Counted from the first letter of the stretch, positions 7,606-16,440 are shown. The stretch: DNA of 64,000 nt from Cryptosporangium sp044454545 (GCF_044454545.1 NZ_JBITDV010000002.1:682001-746000), one strand, 5' to 3'. A program made the numbers and translations. Notes: a model not told the origin generated them from the letters alone.

Positions 7606-9356
7606 TGGCCTAGGTACACCTCTCGCACTCGGCTGTCGTTGCGGACCTCGGCGGCGCTGCCGGTCGTGATCAGCTGGCCGGCGGCCAGCACCGTCACTTC
7701 GTCGCACAGCCGGAAGATGAACTTGGTCTGGTGCTCGACGACGATCACCGTGACACCGGCGTCGCGGAGCCGGTCGAGGATCCCGGCCACGTGCTCGACC
7801 TCACCGGCCGAGAGACCGGCGAGCGGCTCGTCGAGCAGCAGGACGGAGGGCCGGGCGACGGTGGCCGCCGCGAACTGCGTCAGCATCTCGATGCCGTGCG
7901 GTGCGTCGGCGACCCGCGCCACCCCCCAGCGCGGGGCCAGCCCCAGCTCGCCGAGGGCCTGGTCGGCCTGCTCGTGGATCCGCCGATCGGTCCGGCGGGA
8001 GCCCGGCAGCACCGGCCAGAGCGGTGCCCGGCCGAGCAGCCGCGGGGTCGTGCTGTACGTCCCGATGCCGACGTTCTGCCGGGCGGCCAGCTCGCGCACC
8101 AGCACCGGGGTCTGGAACGTCCGGGACAGGCCGCGGCCGGCGCGGGCCGCGGCCGGACGGTCGTCGATCCGTTCGCCGACCGCGGAGATCGTGCCCGCGT
8201 CCGGTCGCAGCTGTCCGCTGATCAGGTTGACCAGCGTGCTCTTCCCCGACCCGTTCGGACCGATCAGGCCGTGGATGGTTCCCCGCCGTACGGTCATGTC
8301 GACGTCGTCCAGCGCCCGGACGCCCTTGGTGTAGCTGAACGTCACACCCCGGACGGCCAGCGCCGGCTCGTCGGACGCCGGGATCTCGCGTGGCCCCAGC
8401 ACGGCCGGCGTGACGTCCGGCACCGCGACCGGCGGGCGGAAACGGCGGGCCAGCTGGCCCGACAATCCGACCACACCCTGCGGCAGGAACACGATGACCA
8501 GCAGGAAGACCAGGCCGAACAAGGCTTCCTGCTGGAACGGGTCGATCGCGACGACGACCGGGAACGCGCTGACGAAAACCGCTCCGAGAAGCGGGCCGAT
8601 CCGCGTGTTGATCCCGCCCAGGATCACCATGACCAGAATGTTCACCGAGACGTTCCAGGTGAACTGGCCCGGCGAGACGAATCCGAGGAACGAGAACACC
8701 CAGCCCGCGACCCCGGCCAGCGCCGACGAGAGGCCGAACACCAGCACCTTGACCACTGACGTCCGCACTCCGGCGGCGGCCGCGAACGGTTCGGCGTCAC
8801 GGATCGCGAGCAGCACCGGATACATCGGCGAGCTGCGGATGCTCCAGACGATCGCCACGGTGGCCAGCAGCGCGAGCCCGGCGGCCCAGGCCACGGACGA
8901 ACCGAGGCCGGACAGCGACAGCGGGAAGTCCGGGAACGTCGGCCCGGGGAGGCCCTGCAGACCGCCGGTGAAGTCCAGGTCGCTCAGCAGGACGCCCACG
9001 ACCAGCGTGAAGATGAACGTGGTGATCGCGAAGTAGAGGCCGCTGACGCGCAGCGAGAGCGAGCCGAGCAAGATACCGACCAGCCCGACCCCGACGATCA
9101 CCAGCGGCAGCAGCAGGAAGACGTTCGTGCCGAAGTGGCTGTTCAGCAGCGTCGTCGTGTACGCACCGAGGGCGAACAGGCCGGCGTGGCCGAGCGAGTA
9201 CAACCCGGTGACGCCGGCCGCGAGGTCGAGGCTGACCGCGAGGATGCAGAACACCGCGGCGGTGAGCGCCACGTTCTGCCAGTAGTAGGAGCCGCGCGCG
9301 ACGCCGAGGATCGCGACCAGCGCCAGCACGAGCAGCACGGGTGACCGGAACCTCAT
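7602..9356 (-). CDS. Liv-type ABC permease-ATPase fusion (LivM-LivG)
   Basis: This 584-residue fusion has residues 1 to about 310 as a LivM-type permease with many hydrophobic segments (including G-L-Y-S-L-G-H-A-G-L-F-A-L-G-A-Y), and about 335-584 as a LivG-type ATPase. Walker A G-P-N-G-S-G-K-S-T is near residue 366, with the LivG insert T-F-Q-T-P-V-L, and Walker B S-V-L-L-L-D-E-P near 505. The ABC signature, usually LSYGQ in LivG, reads A-P-H-G-I here and appears degenerate. Such fusions are known in actinobacteria. It overlaps both operon neighbours by 4 bp. Confidence 0.92.
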   Translation of the reverse strand: MRFRSPVLLVLALVAILGVARGSYYWQNVALTAAVFCILAVSLDLAAGVTGLYSLGHAGLFALGAYTTTLLNSHFGTNVFLLLPLVIVGVGLVGILLGSLSLRVSGLYFAITTFIFTLVVGVLLSDLDFTGGLQGLPGPTFPDFPLSLSGLGSSVAWAAGLALLATVAIVWSIRSSPMYPVLLAIRDAEPFAAAAGVRTSVVKVLVFGLSSALAGVAGWVFSFLGFVSPGQFTWNVSVNILVMVILGGINTRIGPLLGAVFVSAFPVVVAIDPFQQEALFGLVFLLVIVFLPQGVVGLSGQLARRFRPPVAVPDVTPAVLGPREIPASDEPALAVRGVTFSYTKGVRALDDVDMTVRRGTIHGLIGPNGSGKSTLVNLISGQLRPDAGTISAVGERIDDRPAAARAGRGLSRTFQTPVLVRELAARQNVGIGTYSTTPRLLGRAPLWPVLPGSRRTDRRIHEQADQALGELGLAPRWGVARVADAPHGIEMLTQFAAATVARPSVLLLDEPLAGLSAGEVEHVAGILDRLRDAGVTVIVVEHQTKFIFRLCDEVTVLAAGQLITTGSAAEVRNDSRVREVYLGQ

Positions 9357-10231
9357 GCCACCACCCGCTTCCCGGCCAGAGTCACGGTGAAGAGCCCGTT
9401 GGGCGCCACCAGCAGCACGAGGATCACGACGACGAACGGGAACCAGTCCGACGCCTGCGAGTTGATGTACGTGTTCGCCCCGACCGAGAGGACGCCCAGC
9501 AGCAGCCCGCCGCCCAGCGCCGCCGACGGCCGCTGGATCCCGCCCAGCATCAGCGCGACGAACCCGAAGATGCCGTACGTGCCGCCGAGATACGGGTTGG
9601 CGTAGGTGATCGGGCCGACCAGCACCCCGGCCACCCCGGCCAGCAGGCCGCCGAGCGCGAACGCCCCGACCGCGTACCCGGTCACCCGGGCACCGATCGC
9701 CCGGGCGGTGTCCGGGTCGCTGGAGATCGCCATCGCGACCTTGCCCAGGAGCGTGCGCCGCCGGACCAGTTCGAAACCGGCCACGGCGAGCACGGCGCAG
9801 CCGATCGCGATCAACTCCTGGCCGGAGATCGAGGCCCCCAGCAGGTGGACGACGTGGTGGTGCAGCAGCACCGGGAAACTGCGTGACGTCGGCCCCCAGA
9901 TCATCGCGGCCACCGACTCCAGCACGATCGCCACGCCCAGCGTGCTCACCAGCCAGGCGAAACTGAACCGGTCGAAGCGCAGCACCGGCCGCACCGCCCC
10001 GAAGTACACGAGCACGCCCAGCCCGGTCGACGCCACGAGCCCGACGACGATCGCCAGCACCGACGGGAGCCCGGCCGAGGCCAGCGCCCCGGTCACCATG
10101 ACCGCGGCCATGAGCAGCTGGCCGGTGGCGAAGTTGATCACCCGCGTCACCGAGAACACGAGCGCGAACCCCATCGCCACCAGGCCGTAGATCGCTCCGA
10201 TGGCCAGGCCGCTGAAGAGGACCTGAATCAT
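9353..10231 (-). CDS. livH: Liv-type ABC permease (LivH class)
   Basis: A 292-residue polytopic protein with the LivH opening G-L-A-I-G-A-I-Y-G-L-V-A-M-G-F-A-L-V and the segment N-F-A-T-G-Q near residue 35. A later conserved loop (A-I-S-S-D-P-D-T-A-R-A-I-G) matches the EAA-like coupling loop. It forms the inner-membrane channel with the LivM half of the fusion. ATG at 10231 overlaps the binding-protein stop by 4 bp; the longer open frame upstream is antisense-like sequence over that gene. Confidence 0.93.
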   Translation of the reverse strand: MIQVLFSGLAIGAIYGLVAMGFALVFSVTRVINFATGQLLMAAVMVTGALASAGLPSVLAIVVGLVASTGLGVLVYFGAVRPVLRFDRFSFAWLVSTLGVAIVLESVAAMIWGPTSRSFPVLLHHHVVHLLGASISGQELIAIGCAVLAVAGFELVRRRTLLGKVAMAISSDPDTARAIGARVTGYAVGAFALGGLLAGVAGVLVGPITYANPYLGGTYGIFGFVALMLGGIQRPSAALGGGLLLGVLSVGANTYINSQASDWFPFVVVILVLLVAPNGLFTVTLAGKRVVA

Positions 10232-11388
10232 GCCGCCGGCACCCAGGCCTTCGACTTCGCGTCGAACTTCACCACGGTCAGCTGGTCGGCGTTGATCGTC
10301 GTGTGCTGCTTCTCGGTGAACGTCAGCTTGCCGGTCAGCCCGTCGAAGTCGGTGATCTTGTTCAGCTGGTCCCGGATCGCCTGCGGCTTGGTCGACTTCC
10401 CGGCCTCGATCGCCTGCTTCAGGATGTAGACCGCGTCGTAGCTGAGCTCGGCGAACGGCGTCGACGCGACCCCGTACTTCGCCTTGTAGTCGGCCTGGAA
10501 CTTCGCGAGGCGGGGGCTCGGCGTGACGTCGGTGGTCAGCAGCGCGGAGACCATGCCGTCGCCCTGGGTCTTGGCCAGGTCGCCGAACGTCGCGTCGGCC
10601 GAGGTCTCGTCGTTGCCGAGCACGGTGAACTTGGCGCCGAGCGCGTTGGCCTCCTGCATGAACGAGGCCTGGTCCTGCGGGGTCAGCCAGACGTCGACGC
10701 AGTCGATGCCGGCCGAGCGGATCTTCTCGATCTCGGATTTCAGGCCGACGGTGGCGCCGGTGGACCAGTTCTCGGTCACGGCCGAGATCAGGTCGATCTT
10801 CTTGCCCTGCTTCTCGTACTCCTGCTCGAAGCCGGCCCGGCCGCCCTTCCCGTAGTCGCTCGGGTCGTGGACGATCGCCAGTTTCTGGCAGTTCTTGATC
10901 GCGTAGTCGGCCAGCGCGCCGCCCCAGGCGAACGTGTTGAGGCTGGTGCTGAACGCCCAGGCGTGCGGGTCCTTGTCGGGCCCGTCGGGGTAGATGGTGA
11001 GGCCGCCGTCGTCCACGGCGCCGAGCACCGGGATCTTCTTCTGGTCGGCCAGGCTCGCGGTGGTCGGGCCGGTGTCGGGCGAGCCGACGATCGCCACCGC
11101 GCCCTTGCTGAGCAACTTGTTGAAGAGCTGGCTGGACGTGGTCGCGCTGGCGCCGTCGTCGTACCCCTCGAAGACGACCTTCTTGCCGTCGATGCCGCCC
11201 TTGGCGTTGATCTCGGCGACCGCCATCTTGGTCGCGTTGAAGACCGCCTGGCCGGTGCTGCCGTAGGCGCCGGTCGTCCCGGCGATCGCTCCGAGCAGGA
11301 TCGAATCCGAGCTCGAGCCGCTGCCGGAGCCGCAACCCGCCGCCGCCAGCACGGAACACAGGGCGGCTGCTAACACAGTGCGTTTCAT
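10228..11388 (-). CDS. Substrate-binding lipoprotein of the Liv-type importer
   Basis: A 386-residue periplasmic-binding-fold protein (Leu/Ile/Val-binding class) with a lipoprotein signal peptide and lipobox L-A-A-A-G-C, giving a lipidated Cys19. The mature protein opens with S-I-L-L-G-A-I-A-G-T-T-G-A-Y-G, the family's first ligand loop. It captures the solute outside the membrane and hands it to LivH/LivM. ATG at 11388 is selected because the signal peptide begins there. It is the first gene of the importer operon. Upstream sequence at 11445-11457 carries a copy of the proposed GntR motif. The ligand cannot be read from sequence; the context favours an organic acid or aromatic compound. Confidence 0.92.
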   Translation of the reverse strand: MKRTVLAAALCSVLAAAGCGSGSGSSSDSILLGAIAGTTGAYGSTGQAVFNATKMAVAEINAKGGIDGKKVVFEGYDDGASATTSSQLFNKLLSKGAVAIVGSPDTGPTTASLADQKKIPVLGAVDDGGLTIYPDGPDKDPHAWAFSTSLNTFAWGGALADYAIKNCQKLAIVHDPSDYGKGGRAGFEQEYEKQGKKIDLISAVTENWSTGATVGLKSEIEKIRSAGIDCVDVWLTPQDQASFMQEANALGAKFTVLGNDETSADATFGDLAKTQGDGMVSALLTTDVTPSPRLAKFQADYKAKYGVASTPFAELSYDAVYILKQAIEAGKSTKPQAIRDQLNKITDFDGLTGKLTFTEKQHTTINADQLTVVKFDAKSKAWVPAA

Positions 11389-11444
11389 GGAGGCACCCGT
11401 CCGGTGGAGGACGCCTTCGTCGCATCCACCTGTCAGTTCGTAAG

Positions 11445-11457
11445 ACCGTATGACAAT
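11445..11457. promoter_or_regulatory. GTATGACAAT motif upstream of the importer operon
   Basis: The plus strand reads ACCGTATGACAAT. Its reverse complement ATTGTCATACGGT shares ATTGTCATAC with 17211-17220 and matches TCATAC(G/C)GT. It sits about 57 bp upstream of the binding-protein start, a position suited to repression or activation of the importer. Confidence 0.4.
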
Positions 11458-11535
11458 CTGGCCGGGACTATCGCCTCGATGTGAACAAGTTGTCAAGAGC
11501 CCCAGGTGAATCGCTGCGCCCTCTTGTTCACTTTG

Positions 11536-11548
11536 TATGACGGTCATA
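11536..11548. promoter_or_regulatory. Palindrome TATGACGGTCATA upstream of the lactonase operon
   Basis: A 13-bp palindrome with 6-bp arms (TATGAC/GTCATA) around one central base lies about 44 bp upstream of the first lactonase-like gene. It contains the same half-site as the other proposed sites and is the most symmetrical copy. Flanking TTGTATGAC fits the TNGTNNNAC core known for FadR-type GntR operators. Confidence 0.45.
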
Positions 11549-11591
11549 TAGTCCAGCGACATTAGGCAGGTTCGGGCGCAAGGAGGCAACG

Positions 11592-12386
11592 GTGTCGAGC
11601 GTCAAATCGGTGTGGTCGGTCAAGTACGGCGGCCGGATCGTCCGCAAAGCGGACGTCTTCCACGACTACGCGCAGTACGGGCTGCCCGACGGCGACCTGG
11701 ACATGCACTACAACTTCTGGGTGATCCGTACTAATGATGGCAAAATAATTCTGCAAGACACCGGTTACGACATTCCGAAGAAGGACTGGCTGGGCGAGAT
11801 CAGCGAGACGCCGACGCCGGAGGGCCTGGCGCTGATCGGCGTCGACCCGGCCGAGGTCGCGATGGTGCTGTGCAGCCACTTCCACTACGACCACATCGGC
11901 TACCTGGGCCTGTTCACGAACGCTCAGGTCGTCGCCGGTCAGCGCGAGTGGGACTACTGGATCGGCAAGCTCGAGGCGAACCAGCTCGAGGGCGAGTTCT
12001 CCACCGCCGACGACCTGGCCGCGGTGATCGCGGCCAAAGAGGACGGCCGGCTCCGGCTCGTCGCCGAGGAGACCGAGGTCGCCCCGGGCATCACCGTCTA
12101 CCCGATCGGTGGCCACTGCCCGGGTGAGCTGCTGACCCGCATCGAGACCGCATCGGGCGGGCTGATCCTCGCGATCGACGCGGCACACTTCTACGAGCAG
12201 GTCGAGCACGAGTGGCCGTTCTTCGCGTTCACCGACCTGCACGAGATGCAGGACGGCCTCGCGTTCATCAACCGGCTGGCCCGGGAGACCGGGGCCACGG
12301 TGATTCCCGGTCACGACGCCCGGACCCGGGACCGTTACCCGGCCGTCGAGGGCCCGGCCGGCGCGATCGCCACCGTCCTGGCGTGA
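11592..12386 (+). CDS. Metallo-beta-lactamase-fold hydrolase, AHL-lactonase-like
   Basis: A 264-residue MBL-fold protein of the N-acyl-homoserine-lactonase type. The dinuclear zinc motif HxHxDH is H96-F-H98-Y-D100-H101, and later ligands are G-G-H-C-P-G (His), L-A-I-D-A-A (bridging Asp) and P-G-H-D. The expected reaction is lactone or ester ring opening in the cytosol. The GTG start follows a strong AAGGAGG site. It is the first gene of a seven-gene operon, followed by a paralogue with a 4-bp overlap. The two copies in series suggest two related lactone/ester substrates rather than quorum quenching; no luxI/luxR pair is present. Confidence 0.9.
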   Translation: MSSVKSVWSVKYGGRIVRKADVFHDYAQYGLPDGDLDMHYNFWVIRTNDGKIILQDTGYDIPKKDWLGEISETPTPEGLALIGVDPAEVAMVLCSHFHYDHIGYLGLFTNAQVVAGQREWDYWIGKLEANQLEGEFSTADDLAAVIAAKEDGRLRLVAEETEVAPGITVYPIGGHCPGELLTRIETASGGLILAIDAAHFYEQVEHEWPFFAFTDLHEMQDGLAFINRLARETGATVIPGHDARTRDRYPAVEGPAGAIATVLA

Positions 12387-13174
12387 GCGACGCGCTCTGG
12401 CAGGTGACGATCGCCAAGTACGGCCGGCGCGCCACGGTCCGCAGCGACGTCTACCTGAACCACCACCTGTACGGCGAGCCCGACGGTCCGATCGGCATGG
12501 ACTACTTCGTCTGGGTGATCCGCAACGCGCGGCGGACGATCCTGGTCGACACCGGCTTCTCCGCGCACGGTGGTGCGGTCCGCGGGCGGGACACCGTGCA
12601 GACCCCGGACGAACTGTTCGAGCGTCTGGACGTGGGTGAGCAGCCCACCGTGCTGATCACCCACGCGCACTACGACCACATCGGAAACCTCGACCGGTTC
12701 CCCGGCGCGCCGGTGGTGCTGGCCCGCCGGGAGTTCGAGTTCTGGACGGGGCCGCTGCGGCGCAAACCGCTCTTCCACCACTCGGTGGAGGAGACCGAGC
12801 TCGATCACCTGGCCCGGGTGGTGGCCGACGGCCGGGCGACGCTGTTCGACGGCGCGTACCAGGTCGCGCCGGGCGTCGAACTGCTCGAAGTCGGCGGGCA
12901 CACCCCGGGCCAGAGCGTGGTCACGGTCGCCACGAGCGCCGGGCCGGTGCTGCTGGCCAGCGACGCGGTGCACTACTACGAGGAATACGAGCGGGAGATG
13001 CCGTTCACGTCGGTGGCCGACCTGGTTGGCATGTACACCGCCTTCGGCCGGATCCGGTCGCTGGTGGACGCCGGGGAAGTGGAGCACGTCGTCGCCGGGC
13101 ACGACCCGTCGACGCTCGCCCGCTTCGGCGCCGGGCCGGACGCGCTGACGGCGACGATCGGGGAGCTGCCATGA
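12383..13174 (+). CDS. Second metallo-beta-lactamase-fold hydrolase, AHL-lactonase-like
   Basis: A 263-residue paralogue of the preceding gene sharing the opening pattern (V-x-x-A-K-Y-G-R-R then M-D-Y-F-V-W-V-I-R). Its zinc motif is H94-A-H96-Y-D98-H99, followed by G-G-H-T-P-G, L-A-S-D-A-V and A-G-H-D. GTG at 12383 overlaps the upstream stop (GTGA). The pair has diverged in the central loop over the active site, so the substrates probably differ. Thirteen bases, including AGGAAGG, separate it from the HIBADH-like dehydrogenase. Confidence 0.9.
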   Translation: MSDALWQVTIAKYGRRATVRSDVYLNHHLYGEPDGPIGMDYFVWVIRNARRTILVDTGFSAHGGAVRGRDTVQTPDELFERLDVGEQPTVLITHAHYDHIGNLDRFPGAPVVLARREFEFWTGPLRRKPLFHHSVEETELDHLARVVADGRATLFDGAYQVAPGVELLEVGGHTPGQSVVTVATSAGPVLLASDAVHYYEEYEREMPFTSVADLVGMYTAFGRIRSLVDAGEVEHVVAGHDPSTLARFGAGPDALTATIGELP

Positions 13175-13187
13175 GGAAGGACGAACA

Positions 13188-14084
13188 GTGAAGATCGGTT
13201 TCATCGGCCTCGGGAACATGGGCGGCCGGATGACCGCCTGCCTGGTCCGGGCCGGCCGGGAGGTGGTCGGTTTCGACGTGCGCGACGGGCTGGCGCAGAG
13301 CGTCGGCGCGACTCCGGCCGCGTCGCCCGCCGGCGTGATGGACGGCGCCGACGTGGTGCTGCTGTCGCTGCCCGACAGCACGGTCGTCGAGAGCGTGGTG
13401 CTGGGGGAGTCCGGAATCCTGGCCCGGGCCCGGAAAGGCCAGGTCGTGGTCGACCTGAGCACGGCCGAACCCTCGTCGACCGAGCGCCTGGAGGAACTTT
13501 TCCGCGCGCAGGGCGTCGCCTATCTGGACGCCGGGATCTCGGGCGGTGCCGCAGCCGCGGACCAGGGCCGGCTGACGCTGATGGTGGGCGGGAGCGCGGA
13601 GGCGCTCGAGACCGTCCGCCCGGTGCTGGACGACTTCTCGGCCAAGGTCTTCCACATCGGATCCAGCGGCGCCGGGCACGCGACCAAGCTGCTGAACAAC
13701 TTCCTCAACGCGGTTGCGCTCGCCGCCACCGCGGAAGTGATGGTGGCCGCGCGGAAGGCCGGCCTGGACCTGGAGACCGTGCTGGAGGTCTTCAACGCGA
13801 GCTCGGGCGTCAATTTCGCGACGCTCAACCGGTTCCCGAAGATCATCCACGGCGACTACCTCAAGGGCGGCCTGACCAACACGCTGATGATGAAGGACGT
13901 CACTCTCTACGCCGACTACGTCAGCCGGCTCGGCGTCGCCAGCCTGAACGTCGCCGGACCGCTGGCCAGCTTCGGCCTGGCCCGCCAGCTGGGGTACGCC
14001 GACGAGATCAGCAACACGGTCGTCGACGCGATCGGCGACATCTCCGGCGGCGTGCGGCTCTCCGATCCCGAGGGAACACAGTGA
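13188..14084 (+). CDS. NAD(P)-dependent beta-hydroxyacid dehydrogenase (HIBADH family)
   Basis: A 298-residue member of the 3-hydroxyisobutyrate dehydrogenase family. It has a Rossmann loop G-F-I-G-L-G-N-M-G at residues 4-12, substrate loop D-A-G-I-S-G-G (family D-A-P-V-S-G-G; here Pro is replaced), catalytic Lys167 in A-T-K-L-L-N-N, and a C-terminal helical domain. It oxidises a beta-hydroxy acid to a semialdehyde or keto acid, or reduces the reverse substrate. It is paralogous to the gene at 14875. Its position after the lactonase-like genes fits oxidation of a hydroxy acid released by ring opening. Its stop overlaps the cupin start. Confidence 0.92.
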   Translation: MKIGFIGLGNMGGRMTACLVRAGREVVGFDVRDGLAQSVGATPAASPAGVMDGADVVLLSLPDSTVVESVVLGESGILARARKGQVVVDLSTAEPSSTERLEELFRAQGVAYLDAGISGGAAAADQGRLTLMVGGSAEALETVRPVLDDFSAKVFHIGSSGAGHATKLLNNFLNAVALAATAEVMVAARKAGLDLETVLEVFNASSGVNFATLNRFPKIIHGDYLKGGLTNTLMMKDVTLYADYVSRLGVASLNVAGPLASFGLARQLGYADEISNTVVDAIGDISGGVRLSDPEGTQ

Positions 14085-14470
14085 TCATCGTTCCGCCGGC
14101 CGAACAGGCCGGCACCGCAGGCAAGCGCGGTTCGCAGTTCTCCGGCGACGCTTTTCCGTACCTGACGATGTCCGCGGACGGCGTCACGATCAACACGGTC
14201 AGCTTCACCCCGGGAGCCCGGACGTTCTGGCACTCGCACGAGTCCGGTCAGATCCTGCAGGTGCTGGCCGGACGAGGTCTGATCCAGGCCGACGGCGAGC
14301 CGATCCAGGTGATCAGGACCGGCGATGTGATCTGGACGCCGCCCGGCGAGACGCACTGGCACGGGGCCGCGCCGAACTCGTTCCTGACCCACGTGGCGAT
14401 CTCGCTGGGCACGACCGCCTGGGCCGCCGCAGTTCCCGACGCGGAGTACCGCGACCCGACCGAGCAATAG
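14081..14470 (+). CDS. Small cupin-domain protein
   Basis: A 129-residue single cupin. Motif 1 is F-W-H-S-H-E-S-G-Q-I-L-Q-V-L with two His and one Gln/Glu metal-ligand position, then G-D-V-I-W-T-P-P-G-E and H-W-H-G for motif 2. Small cupins paired with CMD-fold proteins are frequent in actinobacterial catabolic operons and can be isomerases, dioxygenases or tautomerase-like enzymes. The GTG start overlaps the dehydrogenase stop (GTGA). The next gene is a CMD-like protein, consistent with a shared step on an unstable lactone or keto-acid intermediate. The specific reaction is unknown. Confidence 0.88.
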   Translation: MIIVPPAEQAGTAGKRGSQFSGDAFPYLTMSADGVTINTVSFTPGARTFWHSHESGQILQVLAGRGLIQADGEPIQVIRTGDVIWTPPGETHWHGAAPNSFLTHVAISLGTTAWAAAVPDAEYRDPTEQ

Positions 14471-14480
14471 GAGCACGTTG

Positions 14481-14882
14481 ATGACCGAGACCCCGTTGAA
14501 CAGCGAGACCTACGAGAAGGGGCTGGGCATCCGTCGTGCCGTGCTCGGCACCGAGCACGTGAACCGCTCGCTGGAGCAGGCGAGCGACTTCACCCGTCCG
14601 GTGCAGGACCTGGTGACCGAGTACTGCTGGGGCGCGGTCTGGGGCCGGCCGGGGCTGGAACGCAAGACACGCAGCCTGCTCAACCTGGCCATGCTCACCG
14701 CGCTCAACCGCAACCACGAACTGGCCGTGCACGTCCGGGGTGCGATCGGCAACGGCGCGACCGTCGAGGAGATCCAGGAGGTGTTGCTCCAGGCCGCGGT
14801 GTACGTCGGGGTACCGGCCGCGCTGGAGTCGTTCCGGGTCGCCGAGCGGGTGCTCGCCGAGATGGACGCGGCCGATGAGTGA
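14481..14882 (+). CDS. Carboxymuconolactone decarboxylase-like protein
   Basis: A 133-residue protein of the gamma-carboxymuconolactone decarboxylase (PcaC-like) family, with R-K-T-R-S-L-L-N-L-A-M-L-T-A-L, H-E-L-A-V-H-V-R-G-A and G-A-T-V-E-E-I-Q-E-V-L-L-Q-A-A. It lacks the CxxC of peroxidase-type AhpD. The family decarboxylates carboxymuconolactones in protocatechuate breakdown, but many members have other roles. ATG at 14481 follows AGGAG; the TTG three bases earlier is less likely. It overlaps the next dehydrogenase by 8 bp. Confidence 0.9.
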   Translation: MTETPLNSETYEKGLGIRRAVLGTEHVNRSLEQASDFTRPVQDLVTEYCWGAVWGRPGLERKTRSLLNLAMLTALNRNHELAVHVRGAIGNGATVEEIQEVLLQAAVYVGVPAALESFRVAERVLAEMDAADE

Positions 14883-15744
14883 GATCCGGACGGTCGGCTT
14901 CGTCGGGCTGGGGAACATGGGCCTGCCGATGGTGACCCGGCTGGTCTCGGCCGGCTTCGCCGTCCGGGCCTACGACCGCTCGGGGTCGGCGGTGGCCAGG
15001 GCCGAGGAAGCCGGTGCGACCGGGGTGGAGAGCGCCGCGGCGGCCGCCGACGGTGCGGAGGCCGTCGTGCTGATGCTCCCGGATTCAGCCGTCGTCTCCG
15101 CCGTCGTGCGGCTTCTGGCCGACGCTCTGCAGCCGGGCGCCCTCGTCGTCGATTGCAGTTCCAGCGAGCCGCTCGTGACCCGGGCGCTGGCGGAGGAATT
15201 GGCCAGCCACGGCGTCCGGATGATCGACGCCCCGGTGTCCGGCGGGGTCAAGGGCGCCGAGAAGGGCTCGCTCACCGTGATGGTCGGTGGCGCCGACGAG
15301 GACGTCGCCGCGGCCACCCCGGTGCTGACGGTCTTCGGCCGGGTCGTGCACGCGGGTCCGGTCGGTTCGGGTGACGCGGTCAAGGCGCTGAACAACCTGC
15401 TCTCGGCCACCCACCTGCTCGTCACCAGCGAAGCGATCCTGGCCGGGCAGCGGTTCGGGCTGAAGCCCGAGGTCATGCTGTCGGTGTTCAACGGTTCCAG
15501 CGGGCGCAGCGGATCCACCGAGAACAAGTGGCCGAACTTCATCCTCCCGGGCACCTACGACTCGGGCTTCGGCCTGCGGTTGATGCTCAAGGACATGCGG
15601 ATCGCGGTGGGCCTGGCCGAGCAGACCGGCCGCCCGGCGCGGCTCGGCGCGGACGCGGTCGCGCTCTGGGCCGAAGCGGCCGACGCGTTGGAGGCGAGCG
15701 CGGACCACACCGAGATCGCCCGCTGGCTCGGGGAGGACTCGTGA
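14875..15744 (+). CDS. Second NAD(P)-dependent HIBADH-family dehydrogenase
   Basis: A 289-residue paralogue of the 13188 gene: G-F-V-G-L-G-N-M-G near residue 7, canonical D-A-P-V-S-G-G-V-K-G-A, and catalytic Lys170 in A-V-K-A-L-N-N. Unlike the first copy it keeps the Pro in the substrate loop, so it is closer to tartronate-semialdehyde/3-hydroxyisobutyrate-type enzymes. Translation is coupled to the CMD-like gene upstream (8-bp overlap) and to the tandem-CMD gene downstream (GTG overlapping the TGA). Two dehydrogenases with two lactonases suggest two parallel or consecutive branches. Confidence 0.92.
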   Translation: MSEIRTVGFVGLGNMGLPMVTRLVSAGFAVRAYDRSGSAVARAEEAGATGVESAAAAADGAEAVVLMLPDSAVVSAVVRLLADALQPGALVVDCSSSEPLVTRALAEELASHGVRMIDAPVSGGVKGAEKGSLTVMVGGADEDVAAATPVLTVFGRVVHAGPVGSGDAVKALNNLLSATHLLVTSEAILAGQRFGLKPEVMLSVFNGSSGRSGSTENKWPNFILPGTYDSGFGLRLMLKDMRIAVGLAEQTGRPARLGADAVALWAEAADALEASADHTEIARWLGEDS

Positions 15745-16424
15745 CGACCGGCCCGGAGTGGGACCGCGTCCGTCGTCTGGACCCGGAGTTCCACGACGCC
15801 TGCGTGCGGTTCGCCGACGTGCCGCGCAAGGGTGGGCATCTCGACCCCAAAGTGCGCGCGTTCGTCCACATCGTCGTCGATGCAGCGGTCACGCACCTGC
15901 ACGAGCCGGGCGTGCGGCAGCACGTCGCTGCCGCGCTGGCCGCCGGAGCCTCGAAAGCCGAGGTCATGGAGGTGCTCGAATGCACCGCGACGCTCAGCAT
16001 CCACGCGATGAACGTCGGCATCCCGGTCTTGCTGGAGGTACTCGAAGAGCGCGGTGAGCGGACCGGACCGGCGCCACTGGACGCACGGCAGGAGGCGCTC
16101 AAGGCCGACTTCACCGCCCGCCGCGGCTACTGGAACCCCACCTGGGACGAGATGCTCGAGGTGGCGCCGGACCTCTTCGAGGCGTACACCGACTTCTCGT
16201 CGGTGCCCTGGAACCACGGTCACCTCTCGCCGATGGTCAAGGAGCTGCTCTACATCGCGTTCGACACCTCGGCGACGCATCTCTATCGGGTCGGGCTGAA
16301 GCTGCACATCGAGAACGCGCTCGGCTACGGCGCCACCCCGCAGCAGATCATCGAGGTGATGGAGATCGCCACGCTGATCGGCATGCAGTCGGTGACGCTC
16401 GGAGCCGCCTTCCTGGACAGTTAG
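15741..16424 (+). CDS. Tandem carboxymuconolactone decarboxylase-domain protein
   Basis: A 227-residue protein with two CMD/AhpD-like repeats: residues about 15-110 (V-R-Q-H-V-A-A-A-L-A-A-G-A-S-K-A-E-V) and about 130-225 (L-K-L-H-I-E-N-A-L-G-Y-G-A-T-P-Q-Q-I). Each carries the conserved His and the G-A-(S/T) turn; neither has a CxxC pair, so peroxidase activity is unlikely. GTG at 15741 overlaps the dehydrogenase stop. It is the last gene of the plus-strand operon and is paralogous to the convergent minus-strand gene at 16441-17184, only 16 bp away tail to tail. Function unassigned. Confidence 0.85.
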   Translation: MTTGPEWDRVRRLDPEFHDACVRFADVPRKGGHLDPKVRAFVHIVVDAAVTHLHEPGVRQHVAAALAAGASKAEVMEVLECTATLSIHAMNVGIPVLLEVLEERGERTGPAPLDARQEALKADFTARRGYWNPTWDEMLEVAPDLFEAYTDFSSVPWNHGHLSPMVKELLYIAFDTSATHLYRVGLKLHIENALGYGATPQQIIEVMEIATLIGMQSVTLGAAFLDS

Positions 16425-16440
16425 TTCCCGGGCCTGGAGG

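Noticed and set aside
11592..13174. Quorum-quenching locus
   Set aside because: The two MBL proteins resemble AHL lactonases, but no luxI/luxR genes are present and the operon context is catabolic, so lactone/ester catabolism is the safer reading.
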